Shown here piece by piece: positions 51,222 through 59,315 of a stretch of DNA of 64,000 nucleotides. Within the stretch, counting starts at the first letter, position 1. Each line of letters begins with the position of its first letter. The position numbers were made by a program, and so were the translations under genes. The notes under the pieces are model-generated. The model saw only the letters and a program-made list of their open reading frames with translations. It had not been told where the DNA came from and searched no databases. The DNA comes from Streptomyces fulvorobeus (GTDB taxonomy: Bacteria > Actinomycetota > Actinomycetes > Streptomycetales > Streptomycetaceae), in the NCBI RefSeq assembly GCF_013167895.1, contig NZ_BLWC01000001.1, positions 1,674,001 to 1,738,000 of the forward strand. Reading direction: 5' to 3'.

Positions 51222-51908
51222 GTGTCCCGCATCCGAATCGACGCCGTACTCGTCCAGGCCGTCATCGCCGGTGCCCTGTCCTTCGCCCACCTGCACGACC
51301 TGGCCGCAGCCGCCGGGCAGGACGGCTGGAAAGCCTGGGCCTACCCGGTCAGCGTTGATCTGCTCCTTGTCGCCGCCTGGCGCCGTATGCGCACCACCGC
51401 GGACAACCGTGCTGCCTGGGCCTGGTTCGTCATCGCTCTCGCCGCATCGCTGGGCGCGAACGTCGCCACCGCCGGACTCCTCGACCTCGGTGACGTTCCC
51501 GCCTGGCTGCGCATCCTCGTCGCCGGATGGCCAGCCCTCGCCTTCCTCGGCGGAACCCTCCTCGTCCACAGCCCCGCCGCCGCGCCCACTGAGCCCCAGC
51601 CCGTCACGGCGGCAACGCTGCCCGCCCCTTCCGAACCCGAACCGGCCCCAGACGTGACAGTGGAGCGGACGCCCGAACCGGCCCCCGAACTTCCTCCCGC
51701 GCCTGCTCCTGAGGAAGCCGCGGCACCTGCTCCGGCTCCGGTGTCCGCTCCGGCCGCGGCCGTTCCTCCGGCCCTTCTGGATCACGCCCGGAAGCTCGCC
51801 GACACCCACCAGGCCACCACCGGCAGCCGGATCGACTCCGCCACCCTGCGCGCCCGCCTCGGTGTCCCCGCACCCCTCGCCGACGCCATCACCGCCCAAC
51901 TCACCTAA
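51222..51908 (+). CDS. DUF2637 (Spd-like) membrane protein
   Basis: 228 residues from GTG 51222, with AAAGGAGGTGAA 5 nt upstream. About four helices (VQAVIAGALSFAHLHDLAAA, YPVSVDLLLVAAWRRM, WFVIALAASLGANVATAGLL and LRILVAGWPALAFLGGTLLV) are followed by a Pro/Ala-rich linker of ~60 residues and a short helical C-terminal domain. This is the usual DUF2637 arrangement found in spread (Spd) genes that distribute the element within mycelium. Confidence 0.82.
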   Translation: MSRIRIDAVLVQAVIAGALSFAHLHDLAAAAGQDGWKAWAYPVSVDLLLVAAWRRMRTTADNRAAWAWFVIALAASLGANVATAGLLDLGDVPAWLRILVAGWPALAFLGGTLLVHSPAAAPTEPQPVTAATLPAPSEPEPAPDVTVERTPEPAPELPPAPAPEEAAAPAPAPVSAPAAAVPPALLDHARKLADTHQATTGSRIDSATLRARLGVPAPLADAITAQLT

Positions 51909-51928
51909 TCAATAAGGAGGTTCATGTC

Positions 51929-52117
51929 ATGGCGCGCCCGAATCGTTTCACCAACGTGCTCCGCGTCGGCCCCGTTCAGGTCGGCACCCACCACGACGGC
52001 CGCGGCCGGACCAAGCACACCGCCGCCTGCACCGCCCCCGGCTGCAACTTCTCCGCCGACTACCTCAACCGCTCCGCCGCCGAACTCGCCGCCCGCACCC
52101 ACCGCTGCAACCCCTGA
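51929..52117 (+). CDS. mobile-element transfer protein (small, Cys/His)
   Basis: 62 residues from ATG 51929, with AAGGAGG upstream. ARPNRFTNVLRVGPVQVGTH leads to HTAACTAPGCNFSADYLNRS and a final THRCNP. The Cys/His pattern (C-x4-C ... H-x-C) suggests a zinc knuckle. This short family is fixed between DUF2637 and SpdD genes of AICEs. An ATG at 51924 is in another frame and not used. Confidence 0.8.
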   Translation: MARPNRFTNVLRVGPVQVGTHHDGRGRTKHTAACTAPGCNFSADYLNRSAAELAARTHRCNP

Positions 52118-52131
52118 CAGGAGGCCCACCC

Positions 52132-52473
52132 GTGTTCACCCCGAAGATCCCGCCCCCGGACACCGCCCCCACCCCGGCAACGTCCCTCGTCCAGCCGCTC
52201 ACCGGCATCACTCACACCCCGGCCTGCACCTGCCACCACAACCCCAGCGTCGCCCCGGTTCCGGCGCCCGTTCCGGCCGCTCCGGTCTCCCGGCCGGCCG
52301 TTCAGCTCACCCCGGGCTCGCTCCTCGTCGCCGCCGCGGGCGGGACCGCCATGGTCCTGATCATCGGCACGGTCCTGGTCTCGATGCTCCTCGCGACCGC
52401 GATCACCGCCGCCTCGGTCGCGATCTGCGCGGTCGTCCTGCGCTCGCTGCTCAACCGCCCGCACAACCGCTAA
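52132..52473 (+). CDS. SpdD-like spread protein
   Basis: 113 residues from GTG 52132. A Pro-rich N-terminus with HTPACTCHHNPSVAPV is followed by one long hydrophobic stretch (GTAMVLIIGTVLVSMLLATA, continuing ITAASVAIC) and a basic end. SpdD-family proteins take part in spreading of Streptomyces plasmids within the recipient. Position in the spd cluster supports the call. Confidence 0.75.
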   Translation: MFTPKIPPPDTAPTPATSLVQPLTGITHTPACTCHHNPSVAPVPAPVPAAPVSRPAVQLTPGSLLVAAAGGTAMVLIIGTVLVSMLLATAITAASVAICAVVLRSLLNRPHNR

Positions 52474-52564
52474 CAGCCCCCGGGGCGGCATCTACCGCCA
52501 AGTTTCCGCCGCCCCGGGCGCCCACCACTTCCAGATCCAACGGACCCGAAAGGGAAATCCCATC

Positions 52565-52801
52565 ATGCCCCAGCACACCCCGCCCCGGCCGATCTGCGGC
52601 CACTGCGACGGCTTCCCCACCGTCACCATCACCACCGGCACCCGCACCCCCGACGGGCAGCGCCAGACCATCACCGCCCACTGCCCCGCCTGCCGCGGCA
52701 CCGGCCACACGACCCCGCCCGTGCCCACACCCGGATCGGGGCCTGAGCGCCATGGCCGACCTGACCCCCACCCCGGACCGCCCCGGCCTCCACGTCAGTA
52801 A
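52565..52801 (+). CDS. small zinc-finger-like AICE protein
   Basis: 78 residues from ATG 52565. ICGHCDGFPTVTI and HCPACRGTGHTTP give two CxxC(x)G knuckles, similar to the 65-residue protein at 50945. The C-terminus is Pro/His-rich and overlaps the next small gene by 50 bp in another frame. Role unknown. Confidence 0.6.
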   Translation: MPQHTPPRPICGHCDGFPTVTITTGTRTPDGQRQTITAHCPACRGTGHTTPPVPTPGSGPERHGRPDPHPGPPRPPRQ

Positions 52802-52952
52802 GCCCTCCCCGAATGCCCCGCCCACCGGCTCGGCGGTCTGCCACTGCGGCGCCACCGCGACCGCCACGGGCGATGCCCAGGTCAAGGCCCTGGTCGAGGG
52901 CTACACCAGCAACCACGGCCCCGCCCACCACCGGACGGAGGCCCGGCGATGA
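52752..52952 (+). CDS. small conserved AICE protein
   Basis: 66 residues from ATG 52752, inside the previous gene's 3' end. It reads PDRPGLHVSKPSPNAPPTG, then AVCHCGATATATGDAQVKAL and a final HGPAHHRTEARR. One CxC pair. The stop overlaps the next ATG (ATGA), implying coupling to the PAPS-reductase-fold gene. I recognise the family only as an AICE companion. Confidence 0.6.
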   Translation: MADLTPTPDRPGLHVSKPSPNAPPTGSAVCHCGATATATGDAQVKALVEGYTSNHGPAHHRTEARR

Positions 52953-53767
52953 CCAGCACGCAGAGTCCGTTGCGGGCCTTCAGCTTCGGCGGTGGCTGGC
53001 AGTCCATGGCCGCCCTCGTCCTCGCCGCACAGGGACGCATCGACTTCGACACCTTCCTGTTCGCCAACGTCGGCGACGACAGCGAGAACCCCGACACCAT
53101 CACCTACGTCCGCGACTACGCCCAGCCCTTCGCCGCCGCCCACAACCTGAAGCTCATCGAACTGGAACGCCACCTCCGCGGCGGCCAGACCGAGACCATT
53201 CGCCAGCGCATCATCAACAGCAACGGCAGCCGCCAGACGATCCCCGTCTTCCTCTCCAACGGCAAACCCGGCGGCCGCGCCTGCACCTACGACTTCAAGA
53301 TCCTCGTCACCGGAAAGTGGCTCAAGGCCAACGGCGCAACACCCCAGAACCCCGCCACCGTCGCCATGGGCATCAGCCTCGATGAGATCGGCCGCGCCAA
53401 CGCAGGCAAGGCCATGCCCTACGAGCGGCTGACCTACCCGCTGCTGGACTTGAAGATTCGGCGGGCGGACTGCCCGCGCATCATCCGCACGGCCGGACTG
53501 CCCGTGCCCCCGAAGTCCTCCTGCGACTTCTGCCCCATGCGCAAGATCCCCGAATGGCAGGCCATGCGGGAGAAGAACCCCGCCCGGTTCGAGCGGGCCT
53601 GCCAGGTCGAAGAGACCATCAACCACCACCTCGCCGCCAAGGGCAAGCGCCCTGTCTACCTCACCCGCACCGGACGGCCCCTGCGCCACCTCTTCAAGGG
53701 CGGCGATCAGCTCCCCTTGTTCGACACCGACAACGAGGGCTGCGACAACGGGTGGTGCACCACATGA
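52949..53767 (+). CDS. PAPS reductase/ATP-pyrophosphatase-fold protein of the AICE
   Basis: 272 residues; the ATG overlaps the previous stop. FSFGGGWQSMAALVLA is a PP-loop-type nucleotide site (degenerate SGGxxS). FLFANVGDDSENPDTITYVR and GRACTYDFKI follow, and SSCDFCPMRKIPEWQAM has a CxxC near the end. This resembles PAPS reductase, QueC, TtcA and DndC proteins, which use ATP to activate sulfur or nucleotide chemistry. The gene sits directly upstream of the replication initiator. A nucleic-acid modification role is possible but not shown. Confidence 0.7.
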   Translation: MTSTQSPLRAFSFGGGWQSMAALVLAAQGRIDFDTFLFANVGDDSENPDTITYVRDYAQPFAAAHNLKLIELERHLRGGQTETIRQRIINSNGSRQTIPVFLSNGKPGGRACTYDFKILVTGKWLKANGATPQNPATVAMGISLDEIGRANAGKAMPYERLTYPLLDLKIRRADCPRIIRTAGLPVPPKSSCDFCPMRKIPEWQAMREKNPARFERACQVEETINHHLAAKGKRPVYLTRTGRPLRHLFKGGDQLPLFDTDNEGCDNGWCTT

Positions 53768-55176
53768 CCCACACCGCCACCACGGCGGGCCTGGACCCGG
53801 CCACCCTGGGCGATCTGCTCCGGGTGGTCGGGGCTCCCGGCTTCGACCGCCTCACCGAACAGCTCCGCCGCACCGGCGGCTGCTTCCAGCCCATCCACCT
53901 CACCGGCGCCACCAAGACCATCGACAGGGCAACCGGCACCCTGCTGCACCACTACTCGACAGACACCGAGCCCGGGGGACGGTTACGGATCGCCTGCGGC
54001 AACCGCCGTGCCTCCCGCTGCCCCGCCTGCGCCTGGACCTACGCAGGCGACACCTACCACCTCATCCGAGCCGGACTCACCGGCGACCCCGACAAGGGCA
54101 CCCCGACTACGATCCGGGATCACCCGCGGGTCTTCGCGACCTTGACGGCCCCGTCGTTCGGCCCGGTCCACAACCGGCCCGGCAACCGGCCCTGCCGCTG
54201 CGGCACCCGGCACGCGGAGGACGCCCCGGAGCTGGGCACACCGCTCGACCCGGACACCTACGACTACGCGGGGGCGGTGCTGTGGAACAACCACGCCTCC
54301 GACCTCTGGCGCTACTTCACGATCTACCTCCGCCGCGAAATCGCGAAGCGAGCCGGACTCACCCAGAAAGCCGCCCGCGAACAGTCCAAAGTCTCCTTCG
54401 GCAAGGTCGCGGAGTACCAGAAGCGCGGGGCCGTCCACTTCCACGCGGTCATCCGCTTCGACGGACCCGACGGCCCGGACACCCCGCCCCCGGCCTGGGC
54501 CACCCTCGACCTGCTGGACGACGCGATCCGCGCCGCCGCCGCCCGGGTTGAAGTAGTCGTGCCGGCCAACCCGGAAGCCGGGGTCAACGAGGGGTGGACG
54601 TTGCGGTGGGGCACGCAGCTCGACGTGCAGCCCATCGGCGCGTTCGGCAACGGTGAGGATCTGACCGAACAGGCCGTGGCCTCGTACGTCGCGAAGTACG
54701 CCACCAAGGCGGCCGAGACGACCGGCACCGTGGACCACCGGGTCGGCAACAAGGAAGCCCTCGTCCTCCTCGACGTGCCCGAGCACCCGCGGCGGCTGAT
54801 TGAAGCGTGCCTGGACCTGCACCACGCCTACCCCGAGCGCAAGCTCCGCGACTGGGCCCACATGCTCGGCTTCCGCGGCCACTTCTCCACCAAATCCCGC
54901 GCCTACTCCACCACCCTCGGCGCCCTCCGCCAGGTCCGCGCCGACTACCGCGCCGCCGAACAACGCGCCGCCCTCGGCCTCCCCGACCCCGACGACCACC
55001 CGGAGGCCACCACGCTCACGCTCGCGCACTGGGCCTACGCCGGGAACGGCCACACCCCCGGCGAATCCTGGCTCGCCGCCAACATCCACCGCGACATCCA
55101 GCACAACCGCGAAACCGCCCGCGAACACCGCGCCGAACTGCAAGACCAACTCGCTCTGGAAGGAGCCGCATCGTGA
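53764..55176 (+). CDS. RepSA-like replication initiator
   Basis: 470 residues; the ATG overlaps the previous stop. Cys-rich N-terminal region (CGNRRASRCPACAWTYAGDT, then CRCGTRHAED) is a zinc-type module of RepSA. RGAVHFHAVIRFDG carries the HxH motif of HUH-like rolling-circle initiators, and EQAVASYVAKYATKAAE holds the Tyr motif. It should nick an origin and start rolling-circle replication after excision. The origin is probably within or near this gene, as in pSAM2, but I cannot locate it. Confidence 0.85.
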   Translation: MTHTATTAGLDPATLGDLLRVVGAPGFDRLTEQLRRTGGCFQPIHLTGATKTIDRATGTLLHHYSTDTEPGGRLRIACGNRRASRCPACAWTYAGDTYHLIRAGLTGDPDKGTPTTIRDHPRVFATLTAPSFGPVHNRPGNRPCRCGTRHAEDAPELGTPLDPDTYDYAGAVLWNNHASDLWRYFTIYLRREIAKRAGLTQKAAREQSKVSFGKVAEYQKRGAVHFHAVIRFDGPDGPDTPPPAWATLDLLDDAIRAAAARVEVVVPANPEAGVNEGWTLRWGTQLDVQPIGAFGNGEDLTEQAVASYVAKYATKAAETTGTVDHRVGNKEALVLLDVPEHPRRLIEACLDLHHAYPERKLRDWAHMLGFRGHFSTKSRAYSTTLGALRQVRADYRAAEQRAALGLPDPDDHPEATTLTLAHWAYAGNGHTPGESWLAANIHRDIQHNRETAREHRAELQDQLALEGAAS

Positions 55177-55361
55177 CCACCGCCACCGCCGAACTCCTCA
55201 CCGTGCCTGAGGTCATGGCGCGGCTGAAGCTCGGACGCTCCACCGTCTACGACCTGATCCGCTCCCGCCGACTGGTCTCCATCACCATCGGCCGGGCCCG
55301 GCGCATCCCCGCCGACGCCGTACGGGACTTCATCGTCAACGAGATCGAGGAAGCCGCCTGA
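55173..55361 (+). CDS. excisionase (XisSA-like helix-turn-helix)
   Basis: 62 residues; the GTG overlaps the RepSA stop. LLTVPEVMARLKLGRSTVYD and LVSITIGRARRIPADAV form a MerR/excisionase winged helix. It binds near the att sites and directs Int to excise the element. Its stop overlaps the int start (TGATG), the standard xis-int arrangement. Confidence 0.88.
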   Translation: MTTATAELLTVPEVMARLKLGRSTVYDLIRSRRLVSITIGRARRIPADAVRDFIVNEIEEAA

Positions 55362-56518
55362 TGCCTCCCCAGCGCAAGCGCAACCCCAACGGCGCGGGCA
55401 CCATCACCAAGCGCAAGGACGGCCGCTATCAAGCCGCGGTATACGTGCTCCAGCCGGACGGCACCCGGGCCCGCAAGTTCGCCTACGGCAAGACCTGGGC
55501 CGAGTGCGACGCCAAGCGCCGTGACCTGCTCGCCAAGGTGGACCAGGGCGTACCCGTGCCCACGCGGTCGGCCAAGCTCGCCGAGTGGCTGCCCTACTGG
55601 CTGGAGAACATCATCAAGCCGCGCCGCAAGCGCACGACCTACGCGAAGTACGAGACGCACATCCGCCTCTACCTCGTGCCCATGCTCGGCTCGAAGCGCC
55701 TCGAATCGTTGAGCGTCGCTGACGTCCGGCGCTTCCTGGTCCGGCTGGAGCAGCAGACCACCGCGGCGACCGCCAAGGAGTCCCACCGCGTCCTGCGTAC
55801 GGCGCTGACGGCTGCGTGCCGGGAGGAACTCGTCATGCGGAACGTGGCGACCCTCGTGGAACCGCCCTCCGCAGTGGCTCGGGATCTCTCCCCCTGGTCG
55901 TTGGACGAGACCCTGTCCTTCCTCACCGCCGCCCGGAAGGACCCGCTCTACGCAGCCTTCGTGCTCGCCATCGCGCTCGGCTTCCGCCGTGGGGAGATCG
56001 TGGGCCTTCGATGGGAGAACGTGGACCTCGACAAGCGGGAGATCCGGGTCCGCACTCAGCGGCAGCGTGTCCGCGGTGAGGCGTACGAGGACGATCCCAA
56101 GGGGCGTCGCAGGAAGCAGACGCTTCCCCTGCCCGCCCTGTGCGTGGCCCCGCTCCGCTGGGAACGTCTAAGGCAAGCGGCCCTGCGTGAGGCTGCCGGT
56201 GATCAGTGGGAGGAGACCGGCTACGTCTTCACCACCCGCTCCGGCCGGCCGATTGAGCCGCGCAACCTGTACCGCTCGTTCACCCGGGTCGCTGGCACCG
56301 CAGGGCTTCGCGTCATCCGGCTGCACGATGCCCGCCACGGCTGCGCGACCCTGCTCACCGCCGCTGGCGTCCCGCCCCGTGTCGTGATGGAAATCCTCGG
56401 GCACAGTCAGATCGCAGTGACGATGAACATCTATGCCCACGTCGTCCAGGACACGCAGCGCGAGGCCGTGAGTCACCTCGACCGGATGTTGAAGCGGCAG
56501 CGTCCCGACCGTGGGTGA
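55361..56518 (+). CDS. int: site-specific tyrosine integrase
   Basis: 385 residues from ATG 55361. An N-terminal arm-binding region with GAGTITKRKDGRYQAAVYVL is followed by a SAM-like core-binding domain (about 70-150). The catalytic domain shows FRRGEIVGLRW (Arg I), a Lys region, RLHDARHGCATLLTAAG (HxxR) and LGHSQIAVTMNIYAHV (His and nucleophile Tyr). All catalytic residues are present. It lies 68 bp from attR and should recombine the tRNA-Val att sites. Confidence 0.93.
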   Translation: MPPQRKRNPNGAGTITKRKDGRYQAAVYVLQPDGTRARKFAYGKTWAECDAKRRDLLAKVDQGVPVPTRSAKLAEWLPYWLENIIKPRRKRTTYAKYETHIRLYLVPMLGSKRLESLSVADVRRFLVRLEQQTTAATAKESHRVLRTALTAACREELVMRNVATLVEPPSAVARDLSPWSLDETLSFLTAARKDPLYAAFVLAIALGFRRGEIVGLRWENVDLDKREIRVRTQRQRVRGEAYEDDPKGRRRKQTLPLPALCVAPLRWERLRQAALREAAGDQWEETGYVFTTRSGRPIEPRNLYRSFTRVAGTAGLRVIRLHDARHGCATLLTAAGVPPRVVMEILGHSQIAVTMNIYAHVVQDTQREAVSHLDRMLKRQRPDRG

Positions 56519-56533
56519 CCGCGCCCGTTGATG

Positions 56534-56631
56534 TCAGAAGTGGATGTCAAAGACCCCCAGCCATGATCGGCTGGGGGTCTTTGTGCTGGTGGGCGCGGAC
56601 GGTTTCGAACCGCCGACATCTGCTTTGTAAG
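56534..56631. repeat. right direct repeat / attR of the AICE
   Basis: Homologous to 43212-43308. The 46-bp core 56586-56631 is identical and covers the 3' half of the tRNA; the flanking hairpin differs by paired substitutions and one indel. The intact tRNA gene on this side keeps its own chromosomal 5' half and takes its 3' end from the element. Confidence 0.88.
56549..56582 (-). terminator. terminator of tRNA-Val (and convergent int)
   Basis: AAAGACCCCCAGCC pairs perfectly with GGCTGGGGGTCTTT over 14 bp around a 6-nt loop. On the minus strand it ends in TCTTTG just after the tRNA 3' end, and on the plus strand it follows the integrase stop. The copy at 43227-43259 is its displaced chromosomal counterpart. 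Confidence 0.8.
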
Positions 56632-56661
56632 AGCAGCGCTCTACCCCTGAGCTACGCACCC
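56587..56661 (-). tRNA. tRNA-Val(UAC), CCA encoded
   Basis: 75 nt on the minus strand fold as a normal cloverleaf: acceptor GGGTGCG/CGCGCCC (one G-U), D-arm GCTC/GAGC, anticodon stem CTGCT/AGCAG with loop CTTACAA, and T-arm GGCGG/CCGTC with TTCGAAA loop. The anticodon is UAC. Discriminator A plus CCA is encoded. The 3' 46 nt match attL, so the element uses this tRNA as its integration site and preserves it. Confidence 0.93.
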
Positions 56662-56869
56662 GTGGATGAGGCAACAGGTTACATGGCTCACGGGCCCCCA
56701 CCGCAAACCGGTTCCCGTCCTCACCATGCCGCGCCGTCCCGTAGCCGTAGCCCTGGCCGTGCGGGGGATACCCCCACCCCCAGGACGGTAGCCGTCCGGA
56801 TGCCCTCCCCGGGGTGGCGGTGCATACGGTGAGGGCACATCGGCGGCACTACCTGGGGGACCCACCACC

Positions 56870-57646
56870 ATGACCTTGCGTACGCGCACACTCACCGGCG
56901 CTCTCGGCGTCAGCGGTGGGGTTCTCGTCCTCCTCACCGTTCTCAGTGGGTGCGGGAGCACCGATGTCGACGACGCTCCTGCCGAGCGGAAGTCGTTCGC
57001 CCTCAGCGGTAAGGCGCTGACCATCGATTCCGAGAACTCCACCGTGGAACTGGTGCCCGCCGACGTGCGGCAGGTGGAGGTGACGCGGCGGTTCGACGGG
57101 TGGGTCGTGCTGGGGAGCGGGCCCGAGGCCGTCTGGGAGATGGACGGCGGGGTCCTGCGCCTTGAGGTGAAGTGCGAGGCGATGATCAGTGACTGCGCCG
57201 CGCACCACCGGGTGAGGGTGCCGCGTGGCGTGGCCGTGGCCGTGCGGGGGGACAACGGGAAGGTCACCGCCTCCGGGTTCGATACGCGGCTCGATCTCAC
57301 GTCCCACAACGGCGGGGTCGTGGTGCGGGACTCCAGCGGTCCGTTGAAGCTGGGGAGTGACAACGGCGCTGTCGTCGCCGAGCGGATCTCCGCGGCCTCG
57401 GTGAACGCCCACTCGGACAACGGTTCCGTCCGGCTGGAGTTCACCGGCGTACCGACGCTGGTCGAGACCGTCAGCGACAACGGCAGCATCTTCGTCGAGC
57501 TGCCCGGGGGCGAGGAGGCGTACGCCGTGAACGCCGAGGCCGTCCACGGCGACGTCTCCGTGAAGGTGCCCCGTCGCGAGGACAGCCCCCACGTGGTGAG
57601 GGCGCGCAGCGACAACGGCGAAATCACCGTCCGAAGCGCGAACTAA
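56870..57646 (+). CDS. DUF4097 lipoprotein
   Basis: 258 residues. A signal peptide ends in the lipobox VLSGC (Cys about residue 28). The mature part is a beta-helix of repeated short strands such as DNGKVTASGFDTRLDLTSHN, SDNGAVVAERISAASV and SDNGSVRLEF: the DNG repeats of the DUF4097 adhesin-like family. It should be exposed outside the membrane. The family is thought to be involved in envelope stress sensing or adhesion; its activity is unknown. First chromosomal gene after the element. Confidence 0.85.
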   Translation: MTLRTRTLTGALGVSGGVLVLLTVLSGCGSTDVDDAPAERKSFALSGKALTIDSENSTVELVPADVRQVEVTRRFDGWVVLGSGPEAVWEMDGGVLRLEVKCEAMISDCAAHHRVRVPRGVAVAVRGDNGKVTASGFDTRLDLTSHNGGVVVRDSSGPLKLGSDNGAVVAERISAASVNAHSDNGSVRLEFTGVPTLVETVSDNGSIFVELPGGEEAYAVNAEAVHGDVSVKVPRREDSPHVVRARSDNGEITVRSAN

Positions 57647-57716
57647 CCGACCCGTGCGTTCGTCCTACCTGGTGGGAGAATGAACCGGGCGGGGCGAAAC
57701 GGCACGGGAGAGGGAT

Positions 57717-59107
57717 GTGACGGCGACACACGCGCGGCCGCAGTCGGGAGCGGGTGGGAGTTCCGTCGTCCTGGACGTCCTGGCACTGATGCTGCTCCCG
57801 GTTCCCCTGCTGGTCGCCGCGTTGCCCGCGGCCTTCGCCGGCGGGGGTACGCGGCGCTGGTTCGGGGGCGTGGTGGTGGGAATGAGCGGGCGGAGGCCCA
57901 GGCGGCGAAGGATGCCGCCGCGGCCGCGTTCTACGAGCTCGACACCGCTCAGCGCGATCTGCTGATCTCCGTCGAGACGATCACGGCCGTGGACAGCTCG
58001 CCCCGTGCCCGTCAGGCCGTCGACGACTTCGCCGCGCTGGGGCGGCGGATCGACGAGGTGAGCCACACGTACATCACCGCCGTCGACGCGCACGACCTCG
58101 ACCGGCACGATCTGGAGCCCTCCGTCGCCGCCCACGCGCTGACGGAGCTGACGAAGGCCAAGGACGAGCTCCTACGGGTCAAGGGCGAGCTCGACCGGTA
58201 CGCGCGAGGGCTCGGGCCGCTGCTGGGCAGCGCCGAGACGCAGCTCGCCCGGCTGGCACCCGCCGTGGAGCGCGCACGGCAGGCACTGCTCGGCGCAAGC
58301 AACGCACTCGATGCCGTACGGGCGTCCGGAATGCGCGCCGACGACCTCGCCGCGCGGCTCGCGGCCCTCGCGCCCGAGCTGACGCGGCTCAACCAGGGCG
58401 CCGGCCGGCACGGCGTTCCGGAGACCCTGCAACGGGCCGACCAGGTGCTACGGGATGCCGAGGCCCTGCGGGCGGAGGCGGAGCGGCTGCCGGAGCGGGC
58501 CGCGGAGATCGACCGGCGTCTGGTGTCGCTCCGTACCCGCGCCCAGGCGCTGACGACACGCACGGGCTCGGTCGAGCCGGTCCTGAGCGAGCTGCGGCGC
58601 CGGTTCTCGGCCGCGTGCTGGCAGGACCTCCAGCCCGTTCACGACCAGGCCGTGGTGCACATCCGGCAGGCCGAGGAGAAGCTCGCGGAGGCCGCGAGGG
58701 CGCGCGACGAGCAGCGCTGGGCCGATGCGACGACGCGGCTGAGCACGGTGCGCGCCCTGCTGAACGCGACCGACGAGGCCGTTTCCGCGCCCGGTGACCG
58801 CTTGCAGCGGCTGGACGCGGTGGCCAAGGACCCGCAGCAGGAGATCCAGCGGACCCGTTTCGCGATCCGGGACGCCCAGCGCCTCGCGATGGCCGGCCGC
58901 CACACCCCCGACCCGCGCCATGCCAGGCCGCTGGACGACGCCGTCTCACGGCTGGACCGGGCCGTCGCGGGGCTGGAGGGGCGTCACCCCGACTACTGGC
59001 ACTTCCTGACCGAGACCGAAGCGGTACGCCGGTCGGTGGCGCGCGTGGTCTCCGGCATCCGCGAGGAGCGCGGCGCCGGAGCGGGCACGGCGGGCGCCGG
59101 GAGCTGA
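57717..59107 (+). CDS. membrane-anchored coiled-coil protein (frameshifted)
   Basis: GTG 57717 starts a hydrophobic N-terminus (VVLDVLALMLLPVPLLVAAL). The frame shifts after FGGVVV at a G run (57878-57880). One more base joins GNERAEAQAAKDAAAAAFYE and the rest, 463 residues. The body is nearly all helix with high Ala/Leu/Arg/Glu content and heptads, for example AETQLARLAPAVERARQALL and LRAEAERLPERAAEIDRRLV. It is likely a cytoplasmic coiled coil anchored by one helix. Similar proteins of Streptomyces are unannotated (TPM-domain-free). Confidence 0.7.
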
Positions 59108-59315
59108 GGGACCGCGGTGCGGGCCGGGGGGCGGCCCATTGCGGGGCCACCAGGAAGGTGATGGGGGCACGGAGCTGGATGGCCCGCGAGGGCTACGAGG
59201 GGCTGAAGGCGCGGGAGCCGGGCCGCTCTCCCCCGCGCACGTTTGTCCTCGGTCGGCCGTGGGTCGATCCTGGAGGTGTGGGCAGGCCGGTCCGCCGCTT
59301 TCGCAGGAGGTTCCC

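Larger units (their letters stand above)
43263..56631 (+). mobile_element. AICE (pSAM2-type integrative conjugative element) in tRNA-Val
   Basis: The 13.4-kb segment is bounded by 46-bp identical att cores in tRNA-Val(UAC). It contains the whole AICE backbone on the plus strand: SCO3933-family protein, FtsK-like transfer ATPase, Spd-type spread proteins, RepSA-like initiator, Xis and Int next to attR. A GntR/KorSA-like repressor with repeated operators and a YdcF protein lie on the minus strand. The left 4.1 kb holds cargo with visibly lower G+C. Transfer in such elements uses a hexameric FtsK-like pump moving double-stranded DNA, with no relaxase. All backbone genes are intact, so the element may be functional. 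Confidence 0.92.

Noticed and set aside
43418-53767. A complete Dnd phosphorothioation system
   Set aside because: Only a DndC-like fold and a ScoMcrA-like nuclease are seen; dndA, dndB, dndD and dndE are absent and the two genes are 8 kb apart.
49508-55176. A conventional type IV secretion conjugative system
   Set aside because: No relaxase or VirB-type genes; transfer depends on the FtsK-like protein, as in AICEs.
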